The position numbers were made by a program, and so were the translations under genes. Positions 1-7,551 of a DNA stretch of 64,000 bases are shown piece after piece. Numbering within the stretch: position 1 is the first letter of the stretch; every line of letters starts with the position of its first letter. The notes under the pieces were generated by a model that was given only the letters and a program-made list of their open reading frames with translations, was not told the DNA's origin and did not search any database. This DNA comes from Paenibacillus massiliensis 2301065 = DSM 16942 (lineage in GTDB: Bacteria; Bacillota; Bacilli; Paenibacillales; Paenibacillaceae): contig NZ_KB898192.1 in NCBI RefSeq assembly GCF_000377505.1, positions 248,001 through 312,000 of the forward strand, in the 5' to 3' direction.

Positions 1-43
1 TTTCCCGAAGCCTGGATCCCAATGAAAATAACGCATTCCATAA

Positions 44-781
44 TCATTCATCCTTCGTGATATAGATGTGTTGATCAATATAGTCCCGTTGCTGGCTAAA
101 AATTGGTGTATCCAGGTCAACCTCCCACTTGCGGCGGATGGCTCCACCTTTATTATAGTCTTGCTTGGTAATGCATACTCCGCGCTTCTGCCAGATCGGT
201 AGGTCATTCCAGTTAATACCCTTTTCGACGAATAATTTGTCCTGCAGTTGCTTCCCATTCAGACCCTGAAGCTCCTCATGCGCGAAATGAGCCTGCGCAA
301 CCATGGAAATGCTATTCTTGGTAGCATCCTGTTGTCTCCACAGAAAGTAATTGGCGACCTCATCCTGAGGCAGCACCCACGCCCTGCTATCAAAGGTAGC
401 CAGTGGCTTATCTGGATGGGTCTTCGTGATCACCTCATTGAACTTGGCTGTCGCCATTGAGGCTGATATGGATACGATTTTTTGCAGATTATTCTCGAAC
501 CATGATTGCGTGGTTAACTTATCATAATTGGTCAGCAGGATCGAGATTTCATCACTTTGGTGGTAGATCAATTTACAGCCCATAATGTTCTGCCCTAAAT
601 ATTTGCACGTCTCCCAGAACGCCTGCATAAGTCCTTCATCAAATGGCTTGTTCATCCCACGAGTATAAGTGTGGAAGTGCGAGCCGTCGATGCGGATTAT
701 TACCGGAAGTCTTTGCGGTAGAGTCTGTCTGAAAATATTCTCATAGCCCTTCATTCGATTGCCAAAATCATCTTTATGCAT
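44..781 (-). CDS. Thg1-like tRNA 3'-5' nucleotidyltransferase (TLP)
   Basis: A 245-residue member of the tRNA-His guanylyltransferase superfamily. The two metal-binding blocks of the palm-like active site are visible: RIDGSHFHTYTR (Asp32) and HQSDEIS (Asp77, Glu78), matching the three carboxylates of human Thg1 (Asp29, Asp76, Glu77). Bacterial Thg1-like proteins, known from Bacillus thuringiensis, add nucleotides 3'-to-5' to repair 5'-truncated tRNAs rather than adding G-1 to tRNA-His, because bacterial tRNA-His genes usually encode G-1. The start is ATG with AAAGGAG six bases upstream. It stands as a single gene beside acetyltransferases, as expected for a patchily distributed accessory gene. 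The family call is firm; the tRNA-repair role is inferred from the family. Confidence 0.9.
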   Translation of the reverse strand: MHKDDFGNRMKGYENIFRQTLPQRLPVIIRIDGSHFHTYTRGMNKPFDEGLMQAFWETCKYLGQNIMGCKLIYHQSDEISILLTNYDKLTTQSWFENNLQKIVSISASMATAKFNEVITKTHPDKPLATFDSRAWVLPQDEVANYFLWRQQDATKNSISMVAQAHFAHEELQGLNGKQLQDKLFVEKGINWNDLPIWQKRGVCITKQDYNKGGAIRRKWEVDLDTPIFSQQRDYIDQHIYITKDE

Positions 782-829
782 GTGGATCTCCTTTTTTTGC
801 TTGGATAACTAGATTCTAATACCTGGACC

Positions 830-872
830 ATTCAAATATGAGTATAAAGCTGCTGCGAGCTGCTTATGATTG
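830..872. repeat. Partial copy of a GAGTATAGAGC-type dispersed repeat
   Basis: Between the Thg1-like gene and the next GNAT gene the sequence ATGAGTATAAAGCTGCTGCG closely resembles the left arm of the inverted-repeat element at 1924-2093 (ATGAGTATAGAGCCGCTGCA). A third related stretch lies at 49722-49803. It looks like a solitary half of the same repeat family. The relationship is by eye only. Confidence 0.4.
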
Positions 873-881
873 ACTCGTTAC

Positions 882-1340
882 TCACAGATCCATGCTCAAT
901 CTGATCATATCTCGACAGTGAATTCCGTTCTCGTAGATTTCTTCATCATAATGTCTTACGAAAAAATCCCGATCTATTCCCGTAATCCGGAATCCACACT
1001 TCTGATAGAGAGCTAGCTGCTGTATACTAGAATTCCCGGTTCCGATCTCTAAGGTTGTGGCTTCTTGCTCCTTCGCCTTGGCTATTGCCTGCTCCACAAG
1101 CTGTCTACCTATCCCTTTTCCCTGATAATCTTCTCGCACGGCAATATTTACAATTTCAACGGTCTCCGGTCTGGTTCTAAGCAGTACAAATACTCCAATG
1201 ATCTCCTCCAACCATGTGGCGACATAGCAAGTACCTCTACCGACATATTCTCTTACAATCTTCTCCGATGGATCTGCCAGAAGTAATAAATCTAATGGGA
1301 GCTCCTCGTTATCCTCTACTACATGAATTTTAACATTCAT
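882..1340 (-). CDS. GNAT family N-acetyltransferase
   Basis: A 152-residue Gcn5-type acetyltransferase. The acetyl-CoA-binding motif A is clear (VREDYQGKGIGRQLVEQAI), followed by the beta-bulge region LEIGTGNSS and the C-terminal YQKCGFRITGIDRDFF block typical of YjgM/YvbK-like members. The frame is open a further 14 codons upstream, but the ATG at 1340 is preceded by AAGGGGAG at good spacing and is preferred. The substrate cannot be read from sequence. It is one of four GNAT genes in the first 7.4 kb. It is monocistronic, with no shared promoter visible. Confidence 0.85.
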   Translation of the reverse strand: MNVKIHVVEDNEELPLDLLLLADPSEKIVREYVGRGTCYVATWLEEIIGVFVLLRTRPETVEIVNIAVREDYQGKGIGRQLVEQAIAKAKEQEATTLEIGTGNSSIQQLALYQKCGFRITGIDRDFFVRHYDEEIYENGIHCRDMIRLSMDL

Positions 1341-1416
1341 ATTGATCTCCCCTTGGTTTGTAATCGCAATGCCTAATGGCAATCATGCATAGTCATTGCT
1401 CCATCGCTTCATTGCT

Positions 1417-1872
1417 TCATTGCTTTTGTGCCCAGCCCTCGTTACTTCTGTGTTTGTCCAGTCCCACTGTAGCAAATTCATCTTGAGGCTCAGCCTTTAC
1501 AACTCCCAAGCCTAGCAGCACTTTATTAATAGCGTCTTGCTCCTGTACATACTGTAGAGTCATCGCTGAATTTCGATACAGCAATCCATTCTGATACCCG
1601 GTTCCACCAAAATATTCAGCTTCAATATAGCCAATATCAATCTCACGGGAGAGCTCACTCAGCAACTTTAGCAGTGTATCTGTTAAGCAGTCGAAGCCTT
1701 CAATGTCGTTAGCTGCGCACACATGAATCTCATCATATAGCTCATCGGTCAGCGGGATCAATAGCATCCCTTCCTTTAATGTTGCTAAGCATATATTTTT
1801 ATAGGGTAGCATTGCTTGAATACTTGGGAAGCTAGACTCCCTTAATATGAATCCTTGTATCGTATAAGCCAT
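1417..1872 (-). CDS. Hypothetical protein
   Basis: A 151-residue soluble protein of unknown function. The ATG at 1872 has AAAGGAG just upstream, so the longer open frame reaching 2142 is not coding; it runs through the inverted-repeat element at 1924-2093. The only distinctive block is GYIEAEYFGGTGYQNGLLYR. I recall similar wording in unannotated proteins of diverse bacteria, some encoded near toxin/immunity genes, but I cannot confirm that here. There is no signal peptide or membrane segment. The C-terminus (DKHRSNEGWAQKQ) is polar. Function is unassigned. Confidence 0.65.
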   Translation of the reverse strand: MAYTIQGFILRESSFPSIQAMLPYKNICLATLKEGMLLIPLTDELYDEIHVCAANDIEGFDCLTDTLLKLLSELSREIDIGYIEAEYFGGTGYQNGLLYRNSAMTLQYVQEQDAINKVLLGLGVVKAEPQDEFATVGLDKHRSNEGWAQKQ

Positions 1873-1923
1873 GTATGAAGCTCCTTTTTGTATTCTATGA
1901 GGACTACAGTGCCTTACACAGAT

Positions 1924-2093
1924 CAAATGAGTATAGAGCCGCTGCAAGCAGGGAGCCCTGTCGACCGCTGTTAAGCTTGTTGTTTCTTTGATCTTTGATG
2001 TAAAGTAGTTGAACAACAAACTTAAAGGCGAGCACTTCGTTTCTCTAGGGCTTCCCTGCTTTCCGCTGACCTCTGCGCTCCTCATACATTTAA
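1924..2093. mobile_element. MITE-like inverted-repeat element
   Basis: Imperfect terminal inverted repeats bracket about 90 bp. The left core is at 1935-1959 (AGAGCCGCTGCAAGCAGGGA then GCCCT) and the right core at 2047-2074 (AGGGCTTCCCTGCTTTCCGC then TGACCTCT). The similarity extends outward to AAATG on the left and CATTT on the right. The element encodes nothing convincing and sits between two minus-strand genes. Related partial copies lie at 830-872 and 49722-49803. It could be a miniature mobile element, a BIME-like repeat or a large transcribed hairpin. Confidence 0.5.
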
Positions 2094-2138
2094 CCTCAAA
2101 TAATATTCGGTCATGGTGCTTGCTAAATATGAAATGGT

Positions 2139-2510
2139 TCATTTAAACAATTTGAACAACCCTGCTTTTTGTTTTTCGTATATTTTTTCAATAGTTATTA
2201 ACTTCTCTCCATATGTATTTTGCAGACTATGGATTCCAATTTCGAGTGACTGTAACAAGACAGTAGCTTCTTTACTCCCCCGATTTTTGGTCTGTAGGTC
2301 AGGCAGAATACATTTACAATAGTTTTTTTGGAGATCTGCCTCCATAAGCTCTTCTGTCAAGTACTCCAGACTATGCATAGTATTGATAATCAGCGCTGAG
2401 ACTCCTGCAGCGATAATATCTAAGCCATACTGGGTAAAACCCGTCTCCCCACTTGCATTTGGCTGCTTCTTATCTTCTGCTGCGAATACCCCAAATTTCC
2501 TTCTATGCAA
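2139..2510 (-). CDS. Prp-protease-like protein lacking the catalytic dyad
   Basis: A 123-residue homologue of Prp, the cysteine protease that trims the N-terminus of ribosomal protein L27 in Firmicutes. The Prp core is recognisable: YGLDIIAAGVSAL followed by a helix ending LEYLTEE, and the C-terminal EATVLLQSLEIGIHSLQ block with the expected spacing. With the TTG start at 2510 it aligns residue-for-residue with Staphylococcus aureus Prp as I remember it (Gly21, Tyr28, Asp31), yet the catalytic His22 is Glu and Cys34 is Ala. It should therefore be proteolytically inactive. No good ribosome binding site precedes the TTG, so a pseudogene is possible. It is not next to rplU/rpmA, where true prp resides. 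Confidence 0.6.
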   Translation of the reverse strand: MHRRKFGVFAAEDKKQPNASGETGFTQYGLDIIAAGVSALIINTMHSLEYLTEELMEADLQKNYCKCILPDLQTKNRGSKEATVLLQSLEIGIHSLQNTYGEKLITIEKIYEKQKAGLFKLFK

Positions 2511-2563
2511 AATTTTAGGAGCAAGGCTTAGAAGATTTCGAGCAACTTACCCTTCCAAATATA

Positions 2564-3010
2564 TTATTGATTATCGCCCATCCCGAGCGTATCACGAATG
2601 GCCTTCTGATATGGCTCCCATTCAAAATAGAAGGGCCCTACATGGATCTGCTTCGTATCTGGCTCTAACCTGAAATCCTTCCAGATGACAAGGTCACCTT
2701 CTCGATCAATTTTCACTGAGATGTAACCACACTCTTCGTCACCGCACCAAGGACATACAAGGATGGGATATCTGTAATACATTTGCGGATGTGGCTTTTC
2801 CAGCAAAAAATATTGAATTAGTAGCTTCTGATATTCTTCAACTCCCCATCCTAAGGACGGGACCATATCATGCTTTTTAAGTCTTTCATAAAGGGATTTT
2901 CCATCAATAATTATATCTGCAAATTTCGTATTCTTATTTCCTTCTTTTTCAGGATCAAGCTCCTCATAGCGACTGGACGGTTGGGTATGTAGATTATTTA
3001 TGGTTATCAT
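2564..3010 (-). CDS. Hypothetical protein with a CPWCGDEEC motif
   Basis: A 148-residue soluble protein. The ATG at 3010 has GAGGAG upstream. The notable block is LVCPWCGDEECGYISVKI, three cysteines arranged like half of a zinc ribbon, followed by a Trp/Phe-rich C-terminus (WKDFRLEP, GPFYFEWEPY). Similar proteins occur in Bacillus, sometimes misnamed oxidoreductases, but I know of no established function. It is about 50 bp upstream of the Prp-like gene and on the same strand, so the two may be co-transcribed. Confidence 0.7.
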   Translation of the reverse strand: MITINNLHTQPSSRYEELDPEKEGNKNTKFADIIIDGKSLYERLKKHDMVPSLGWGVEEYQKLLIQYFLLEKPHPQMYYRYPILVCPWCGDEECGYISVKIDREGDLVIWKDFRLEPDTKQIHVGPFYFEWEPYQKAIRDTLGMGDNQ

Positions 3011-3059
3011 TGGATTCTCCTCGGTGAAATCTCTCTGCTCTTCATTTCCCCTGCTTGCG

Positions 3060-3623
3060 TTACTTCGTTCTACTCAGAGGCCTTCTCATATAAATAGCTA
3101 CTTCATCGTCATGGTTACGATTATTCGAGTACAACGAGATGTCTATTCCTTCAATCTGATAACCACAGTGTCTGTAAAAATGAATGGCTGGAACGTTCGT
3201 ATTCTGTGTCTCGATCGTTGTTGCCCTGAACCCTTTTTCCTGAGCCATATCATTTACTTGATCGATCAGTAGCTTACCGTATCCCTGTCGTTGGTACGTC
3301 TTATGCACCTGGACATGCCAGATCATCAGTGTGTTATTCCAGTGCTGCGGCTCTGCAATGACCAGGGCAATGAGACCTCCATCCCTATATGCACCGAATG
3401 AATATCCCAGCTGCAGCATTTCCTGATAGCGTGCCAGATCCTCCTCGTCGTTCATTTCTACTTTCTCATACACAGCTTCCAGGTCGATCAAGCTTAGATG
3501 CATGCTGAAGGAGCCTTGGGCTTCCTGTTTCGTAAGTTCATATTTCTGAATGGACCTATAGCCGAAATTACCGAGTTCAAGCCAATCCGCAGATGTCAAT
3601 TCCTTGACTGCTCTAATCTCCAT
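3060..3623 (-). CDS. GNAT acetyltransferase, SatA-like
   Basis: A 187-residue GNAT enzyme. Motif A reads VHKTYQRQGYGKLLIDQV. The C-terminal signature ETQNTNVPAIHFYRHCGYQI, then GIDISLYSN and EVAIYMRR, is that of the streptothricin acetyltransferase SatA/YyaR group in Bacillus. Three nearby ATGs are possible; the one at 3623 has GGGAG eight bases upstream and is chosen. Acetylation of the beta-lysyl group of streptothricin is known for characterised SatA proteins. Whether this copy confers resistance is an inference from motif similarity only. Confidence 0.8.
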   Translation of the reverse strand: MEIRAVKELTSADWLELGNFGYRSIQKYELTKQEAQGSFSMHLSLIDLEAVYEKVEMNDEEDLARYQEMLQLGYSFGAYRDGGLIALVIAEPQHWNNTLMIWHVQVHKTYQRQGYGKLLIDQVNDMAQEKGFRATTIETQNTNVPAIHFYRHCGYQIEGIDISLYSNNRNHDDEVAIYMRRPLSRTK

Positions 3624-3778
3624 TCCCATCACTCCCATGCTGATGTTTGCGGGTCTCTTACCTTTTCAACACAGTTAATTCGTCATTAATGTTCCATCGT
3701 CATTTTCACTGAAGGGATGTATCCTTTCTCCAGAGCGATTCCAATCAAGATAATTAGAATGGAGATTCTTTAACCAAT

Positions 3779-4225
3779 TTAAAATCTTTGATCGAACTTC
3801 CATTCTCCATCCATTTTAATAATAGAATATGAAGTTTGATCAGTCTCTCCATTTTCCCATGCCCTAGTGACATGGATATTTACATGGTCGGCACTGACCT
3901 TCTCAACTTCATCAAGTTTACATTCATTAAGCTGTAAGCTGTGTTTATTTATATCAGCAATAATAGCTTTCATTTCTTCAATTGTTTTGGTTTCGGTTGT
4001 ATCTCCTGAGCACAACCAATACACTTGTTTGACAAAATCATCTGAAGAATATGCGCTCCACTCATTAATATGATTAAAGCTTTGGAAATACTTATGTATG
4101 GTAGTATCGAGTTCAGCAATTCCCGTATCTGGTTCTTGAACGACAACGACGGCTGCTTCACGAGTAGTGCACGAGCATAAAAGAATAACCATGATCACAC
4201 TGAGAAATAATAACTTCAACTTCAT
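3779..4225 (-). CDS. Putative lipoprotein
   Basis: A 148-residue small secreted protein. The N-terminus MKLKLLFLSVIMVILLCSC is a typical lipoprotein signal, with a lipobox-like LCSC ending at about residue 19. The mature part has an NTF2/DUF4878-like feel: helices around IHKYFQSFNHINEW and a strand ending TSYSIIKMDGEWKFDQRF. The family is not certain. The start could be the ATG at 4225 or the TTG one codon upstream; both sit within reach of AAGGAG. Function is unknown. Confidence 0.7.
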   Translation of the reverse strand: MKLKLLFLSVIMVILLCSCTTREAAVVVVQEPDTGIAELDTTIHKYFQSFNHINEWSAYSSDDFVKQVYWLCSGDTTETKTIEEMKAIIADINKHSLQLNECKLDEVEKVSADHVNIHVTRAWENGETDQTSYSIIKMDGEWKFDQRF

Positions 4226-4360
4226 CAACTTTCGTCTCCTTATCTATTCACTAACACGATTAAAAGTATCATCTGTGTAATAAAATAACCGAATCAAATT
4301 ACGCTCCCTCATAGCCTGATCAACAGCCTCCTTGTAGGCCTCCTAATTGACCGTTCTGTT

Positions 4361-4882
4361 TCAATTGTCGATCCAATATCTCTTAATTACGTTCCCATCC
4401 TCTTCAATAAAATCCGTATCTGCAATTCCACCATTACTAATAATAATTCGTGCTGAAGCCACATTAGCCTCATCACACACAACAAGAACTTTTTCTATCC
4501 CTAAGGCTTTTGCTTCTTTCAAGGATAAATACAATAATTGAGTCGCATAGCCTTTTCTTCTCTCTGATGGACGTATTCCATATCCAATATGCCCGCCACT
4601 ACTGATCAAAAATTCCGTCAACTCATGTCTTATGTTTACTGCACCTAAAATTCTATGGCTTGGCGCAACTAACCAATACGTCGAATTTGAAACCCAGCCT
4701 TCCTTAAGGTGTACCCCTCTTTCATTATCATTCAGCCATGTTATCATTTCTTCAAATGTAGATGGATCTCTACTAACAACCCAGGGAACTATCATTTCGC
4801 CACTTTGTATCCATTCCTGATAAAAGTCCAAATATTCATCCTTCAAATGCATTGAAGGTTTTGATAGATATATTCTCTCCAT
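4361..4882 (-). CDS. GNAT acetyltransferase (COG3981-like)
   Basis: A 173-residue predicted acetyltransferase. The N-terminal half (MERIYLSKPSMHLKDEYLDF) and the core IGYGIRPSERRKGYATQLL followed by LGIEKVLVVCDEANVASARI match the group of single-domain GNAT enzymes annotated as predicted acetyltransferase. The ATG at 4882 has a perfect AGGAGG upstream. The protein ends with EEDGNVIKRYWIDN, a C-terminal strand usual in this group. The substrate is unknown. Confidence 0.85.
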   Translation of the reverse strand: MERIYLSKPSMHLKDEYLDFYQEWIQSGEMIVPWVVSRDPSTFEEMITWLNDNERGVHLKEGWVSNSTYWLVAPSHRILGAVNIRHELTEFLISSGGHIGYGIRPSERRKGYATQLLYLSLKEAKALGIEKVLVVCDEANVASARIIISNGGIADTDFIEEDGNVIKRYWIDN

Positions 4883-4999
4883 ATATTAATCCTCCTACTA
4901 TATTTGTTAGACGAAGTAATGGCAATGCAACTCTCTTACGCTAAGGATTGCTCCACCTCACGGCCCTGCCTTTTTCATCTTAAACCTGCCTTGGGTGTA

Positions 5000-5474
5000 T
5001 CACGAATATGAATTTTGGCAAAAAGGTAACCATGTTCTCCACAGCACCTCCAGATCACGAATTAAGATTTTTCTGTTGTAGTGTGCTTCGTTGCTCTTTA
5101 TGGTGTGGCTTAAGGAATCTGCTAAATAAAAATACTCTTCATCGTAGCCTACACCGGAACGAAATGTAAGTAGCGCTGTTCAGCAAATACACGAATCAAA
5201 AGGACAACTGGTTTAACTGTACCATCCAATAATTTCCCAGGGAATTTTTTGTATAATTCGATTACCATCAGCCTGTATTCCAAAGTGCCTCAGAACATAT
5301 GCACTAGAGAATGTAGCACATTCATAATGATTTTGAAGCTCTACTTTGTCTTTCTTGGGCATGTGCCAATCCAAAAAAACGAGACTATACACAGCGATAC
5401 CAATAAATAAATAAATAAATAAATAAATGTATCCGTTGTATTACTCTGGAAATAAGTTCTGCCTTACTTGGCAC
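5000..5474 (-). pseudogene. Decayed C39-like peptidase with N-terminal membrane segment
   Basis: Reading the minus strand by eye gives coherent protein in several frames. From a GTG at 5474 come VPSKAELISRVIQRIHLF and a run coded by ATTT repeats. One frame away follow IAVYSLVFLDWHMPKKDK, YECATFSSAYVLRHFG and IQADGN. After a one-base insertion near 5240 follows ELYKKFPGKLLDGTVKP, then VVLLIRVFAEQRYLHFVPV. After another shift follow VGYDEEYFYLADSL and LWRTWLPFCQNSY. The Cys of YECA and the His of HFVPV are the expected C39-like catalytic residues. About 25-30 residues seem missing between the DGTVKP and LLIRVF blocks. No ribosome binding site precedes the GTG. It has at least three lesions, so it is not functional. 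Confidence 0.7.
5403..5428. repeat. Tetranucleotide run (AAAT/ATTT), six units
   Basis: Six consecutive AAAT units (ATTT on the minus strand) encode the repeating Leu-Phe-Ile-Tyr hydrophobic segment of the decayed C39-like peptidase. Removing one unit restores a single frame from the GTG at 5474 through the catalytic-cysteine block, so gain of a unit by slippage could account for the first frameshift. Confidence 0.75.
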
Positions 5475-5579
5475 TTATAACATTACAATGGAAATATGAA
5501 ATATAGATATAGATATAGTTAGATAGTATTGCAAAAATCAAAAAAATCCCAGTTTTTATATGATACACTAATACAACGG
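5433..5579. repeat. 11-bp perfect inverted repeat, 125 bp apart
   Basis: CCGTTGTATTA at 5433-5443 is repeated inverted as TAATACAACGG at 5569-5579, and the match extends imperfectly to about 15 of 16 bases. The enclosed stretch also holds ATAGAT-type hexamer repeats near 5501-5527. The left arm lies inside the decayed peptidase reading frame; the right arm lies about 50 bp before the next gene. It may be the ends of a small element, a binding site pair or chance. Confidence 0.35.
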
Positions 5580-5631
5580 AATTCAACATCCACTTTATTC
5601 TACAATATCGCATTTTTTCAAGGAGAACTCT

Positions 5632-6531
5632 ATGATTAAATCCATCTTCGCAACTGACACACTAGAGGAACTTACGAAGCAGATTCAAGCGGCTTCTGAC
5701 GTGAACGAGCTTCGGACGCAGCTAATCGCAGAATACCACCGGCTCTTCCACTATACGAACATTATTGAATGGAATGAGCTTGTACGGGTGTGTGAGGCCT
5801 TGGCCATCATAGGCTGGGGTCAAGACCTGACACCTGTAGAAGCCATCGCGGAAAAATGGATCAACGGCGCTTATTATACGGAGCTGCGCACACGTACCTT
5901 CCAGGAGCTTGAGGGGTGTACTCGCGGCTGGAGCAAACACAAAGATAGCTATGTCATCTCTGATGGCAGTGATCGAACAGATTATGGAATGCCAAGTCTG
6001 GACTCCCAGAGAAACCGACTTCCGAAGAATCCGTTGCGATTAGTACGCTCAGGGAACTATCAGCGATCAGCCCAACCATTCATTGATCGTTTGAGTTCAC
6101 TGCGAAGTCTGCTGGATGAGCATATGCGCCCAGAATTGTACGGGGATTCTTTTAGCTACCTCGGCATCTCCTGCTATTTTAGCCATCATGACGAAACAGA
6201 GCCTTCACTACGCTATGAGTATTTTCATGAATCAAGTGACGTTCCGGAAGGTTTTGAGCAAGGACACTTCATCAGGTCAAAATATGATGTTGGAAAGCTA
6301 TCCACCCGTAAAGGGGAGCTCAAATTGGAGATCACACGTCATTTTACAAGAGCAGAGGGTGAGCTGCCTTTAGAGGAGCAACAGAAGCTGTTCCAGATAG
6401 ATCTGCTTCACATCATTGATGTACTGGAGGAGAAGCTTCGCAAGAAAAAACTCAACTACCGCGTGGATCTACTAAAACAGGATGCGGAGCAGATTCTGGA
6501 TCAATGGATACACCTCAGTGACATCAGGTAA
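5632..6531 (+). CDS. Hypothetical protein, 299 residues
   Basis: A soluble protein with no signal peptide, membrane segment or family I recognise. The ATG is preceded by CAAGGAG at good spacing. The N-terminal 80 residues are helical and rich in Leu and Glu. The middle carries Trp and Tyr clusters (GCTRGWSKHKDSY). The C-terminus (LEEKLRKKKLNYRVDLLKQD) is probably coiled-coil. The C-terminal half contains a beta-rich stretch with SYLGISCYFSHHDETEP. The gene is flanked by repeats and lies in the accessory part of the window. No function is proposed. Confidence 0.7.
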   Translation: MIKSIFATDTLEELTKQIQAASDVNELRTQLIAEYHRLFHYTNIIEWNELVRVCEALAIIGWGQDLTPVEAIAEKWINGAYYTELRTRTFQELEGCTRGWSKHKDSYVISDGSDRTDYGMPSLDSQRNRLPKNPLRLVRSGNYQRSAQPFIDRLSSLRSLLDEHMRPELYGDSFSYLGISCYFSHHDETEPSLRYEYFHESSDVPEGFEQGHFIRSKYDVGKLSTRKGELKLEITRHFTRAEGELPLEEQQKLFQIDLLHIIDVLEEKLRKKKLNYRVDLLKQDAEQILDQWIHLSDIR

Positions 6532-6608
6532 TTGTTGTACAGTTGTACATTTATAGCTTTGCCCAGTGCAATGAAGCTCCATAGAAAATGAATATTTAAC
6601 GCTGCATC

Positions 6609-7415
6609 GTGAAAGAAAGCTTGTTGGATATGTTAGAGAACGTGGTTATGATCGGCAGGAATATAATTGAAGAAAATAAGGATCAGGTTCTCCCTACTTT
6701 TGCTTACTCTGTACTAGATAATTATATTGCTGGAAATATCGTTAGCGACGAGGGTTCCTTATTGATCGGGACTAATTCAGGTATATATGTAGCTGTGGGG
6801 GACGAACAAAATGATCACTTTTCTGACCTACTTGTACAAATATTTATGCAGAGAAAGAATTCTAACCAGAGATTCACTCTATTTTCTCCGACCCAGGCAT
6901 GGGATGACAGGATTAATGAATTATTTGCGGGAGAACTAAGGTCACTACAAAGGTACTCTTTTCGTTTTAATGAGAGCGACTTTGTAAGGAGAAGCATTTC
7001 AAGGTTAGCGAGCGATTTTCAATGTAAACAGATCCATGAGGATACCCTCCGGCACAGTAGTGACTTTAATGAGTGTTATATAATCACATATTGGGGCTCA
7101 GTAGAACGTTTTTTGGAAAAAGGCTTCGGTTATTGTATAACTCAGAGTGACATTACTCAAAGCTTCGTACATGCCAGTGAATGTATCTCCATTTTCTCAT
7201 CCACAGCCTTTGCAGAAGTAGATATTGCGACAAATGATCAGTTTAGAGGTAAAGGACTGGCTCAGCACAACGCAGAAGCTTTTATAATGGAGTGTCTACA
7301 GCGAGAGTTAACACCAAAGTGGGACTGCGATATTCATAATACGGCCTCTATTCGACTGGCTGGAAAAGTAGGTTTTGCAAATCCAGAAAGATACTCTGTG
7401 TTCGTAAGAAAGTAA
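6609..7415 (+). CDS. GNAT acetyltransferase with long N-terminal region
   Basis: A 268-residue protein whose C-terminal half carries the GNAT fold: EVDIATNDQFRGKGLAQHNA is motif A, and NTASIRLAGKVGFANPERY is the C-terminal block. The N-terminal about 140 residues (FTLFSPTQAWDDRINEL and so on) match the architecture of the GNAT group named after the zwittermicin A resistance protein ZmaR. The GTG at 6609 has no clear ribosome binding site; the ATG at 6630 is an alternative. The gene is on the opposite strand to the other GNAT genes. The substrate is unknown. Confidence 0.75.
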   Translation: MKESLLDMLENVVMIGRNIIEENKDQVLPTFAYSVLDNYIAGNIVSDEGSLLIGTNSGIYVAVGDEQNDHFSDLLVQIFMQRKNSNQRFTLFSPTQAWDDRINELFAGELRSLQRYSFRFNESDFVRRSISRLASDFQCKQIHEDTLRHSSDFNECYIITYWGSVERFLEKGFGYCITQSDITQSFVHASECISIFSSTAFAEVDIATNDQFRGKGLAQHNAEAFIMECLQRELTPKWDCDIHNTASIRLAGKVGFANPERYSVFVRK

Positions 7416-7430
7416 GCCAGTACCCAACCT

Positions 7431-7478
7431 AAAAACCCGTCAATGATGCTTAGACATTCTAACCATCATTGACGGGTT
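7431..7478. terminator. Convergent intrinsic terminator (spo0A side)
   Basis: A 15-bp perfect stem, AACCCGTCAATGATG paired with CATCATTGACGGGTT. On the minus strand it is followed by TTTTT, which fits termination of spo0A transcription. On the plus strand it follows the GNAT gene and has a weaker T-rich tail. Confidence 0.85.
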
Positions 7479-7551
7479 CTATTGATGAGCAAAAAACTCA
7501 AATAAAAGACCGAAATATATATTTCAATGTTATGCGTTGAAGCTAATCCTT

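Noticed and set aside
1873..2142. N-terminal extension of the hypothetical gene at 1417-1872
   Set aside because: It runs through the inverted-repeat element and overlaps the Prp-like gene; the ATG at 1872 has a strong AAAGGAG.
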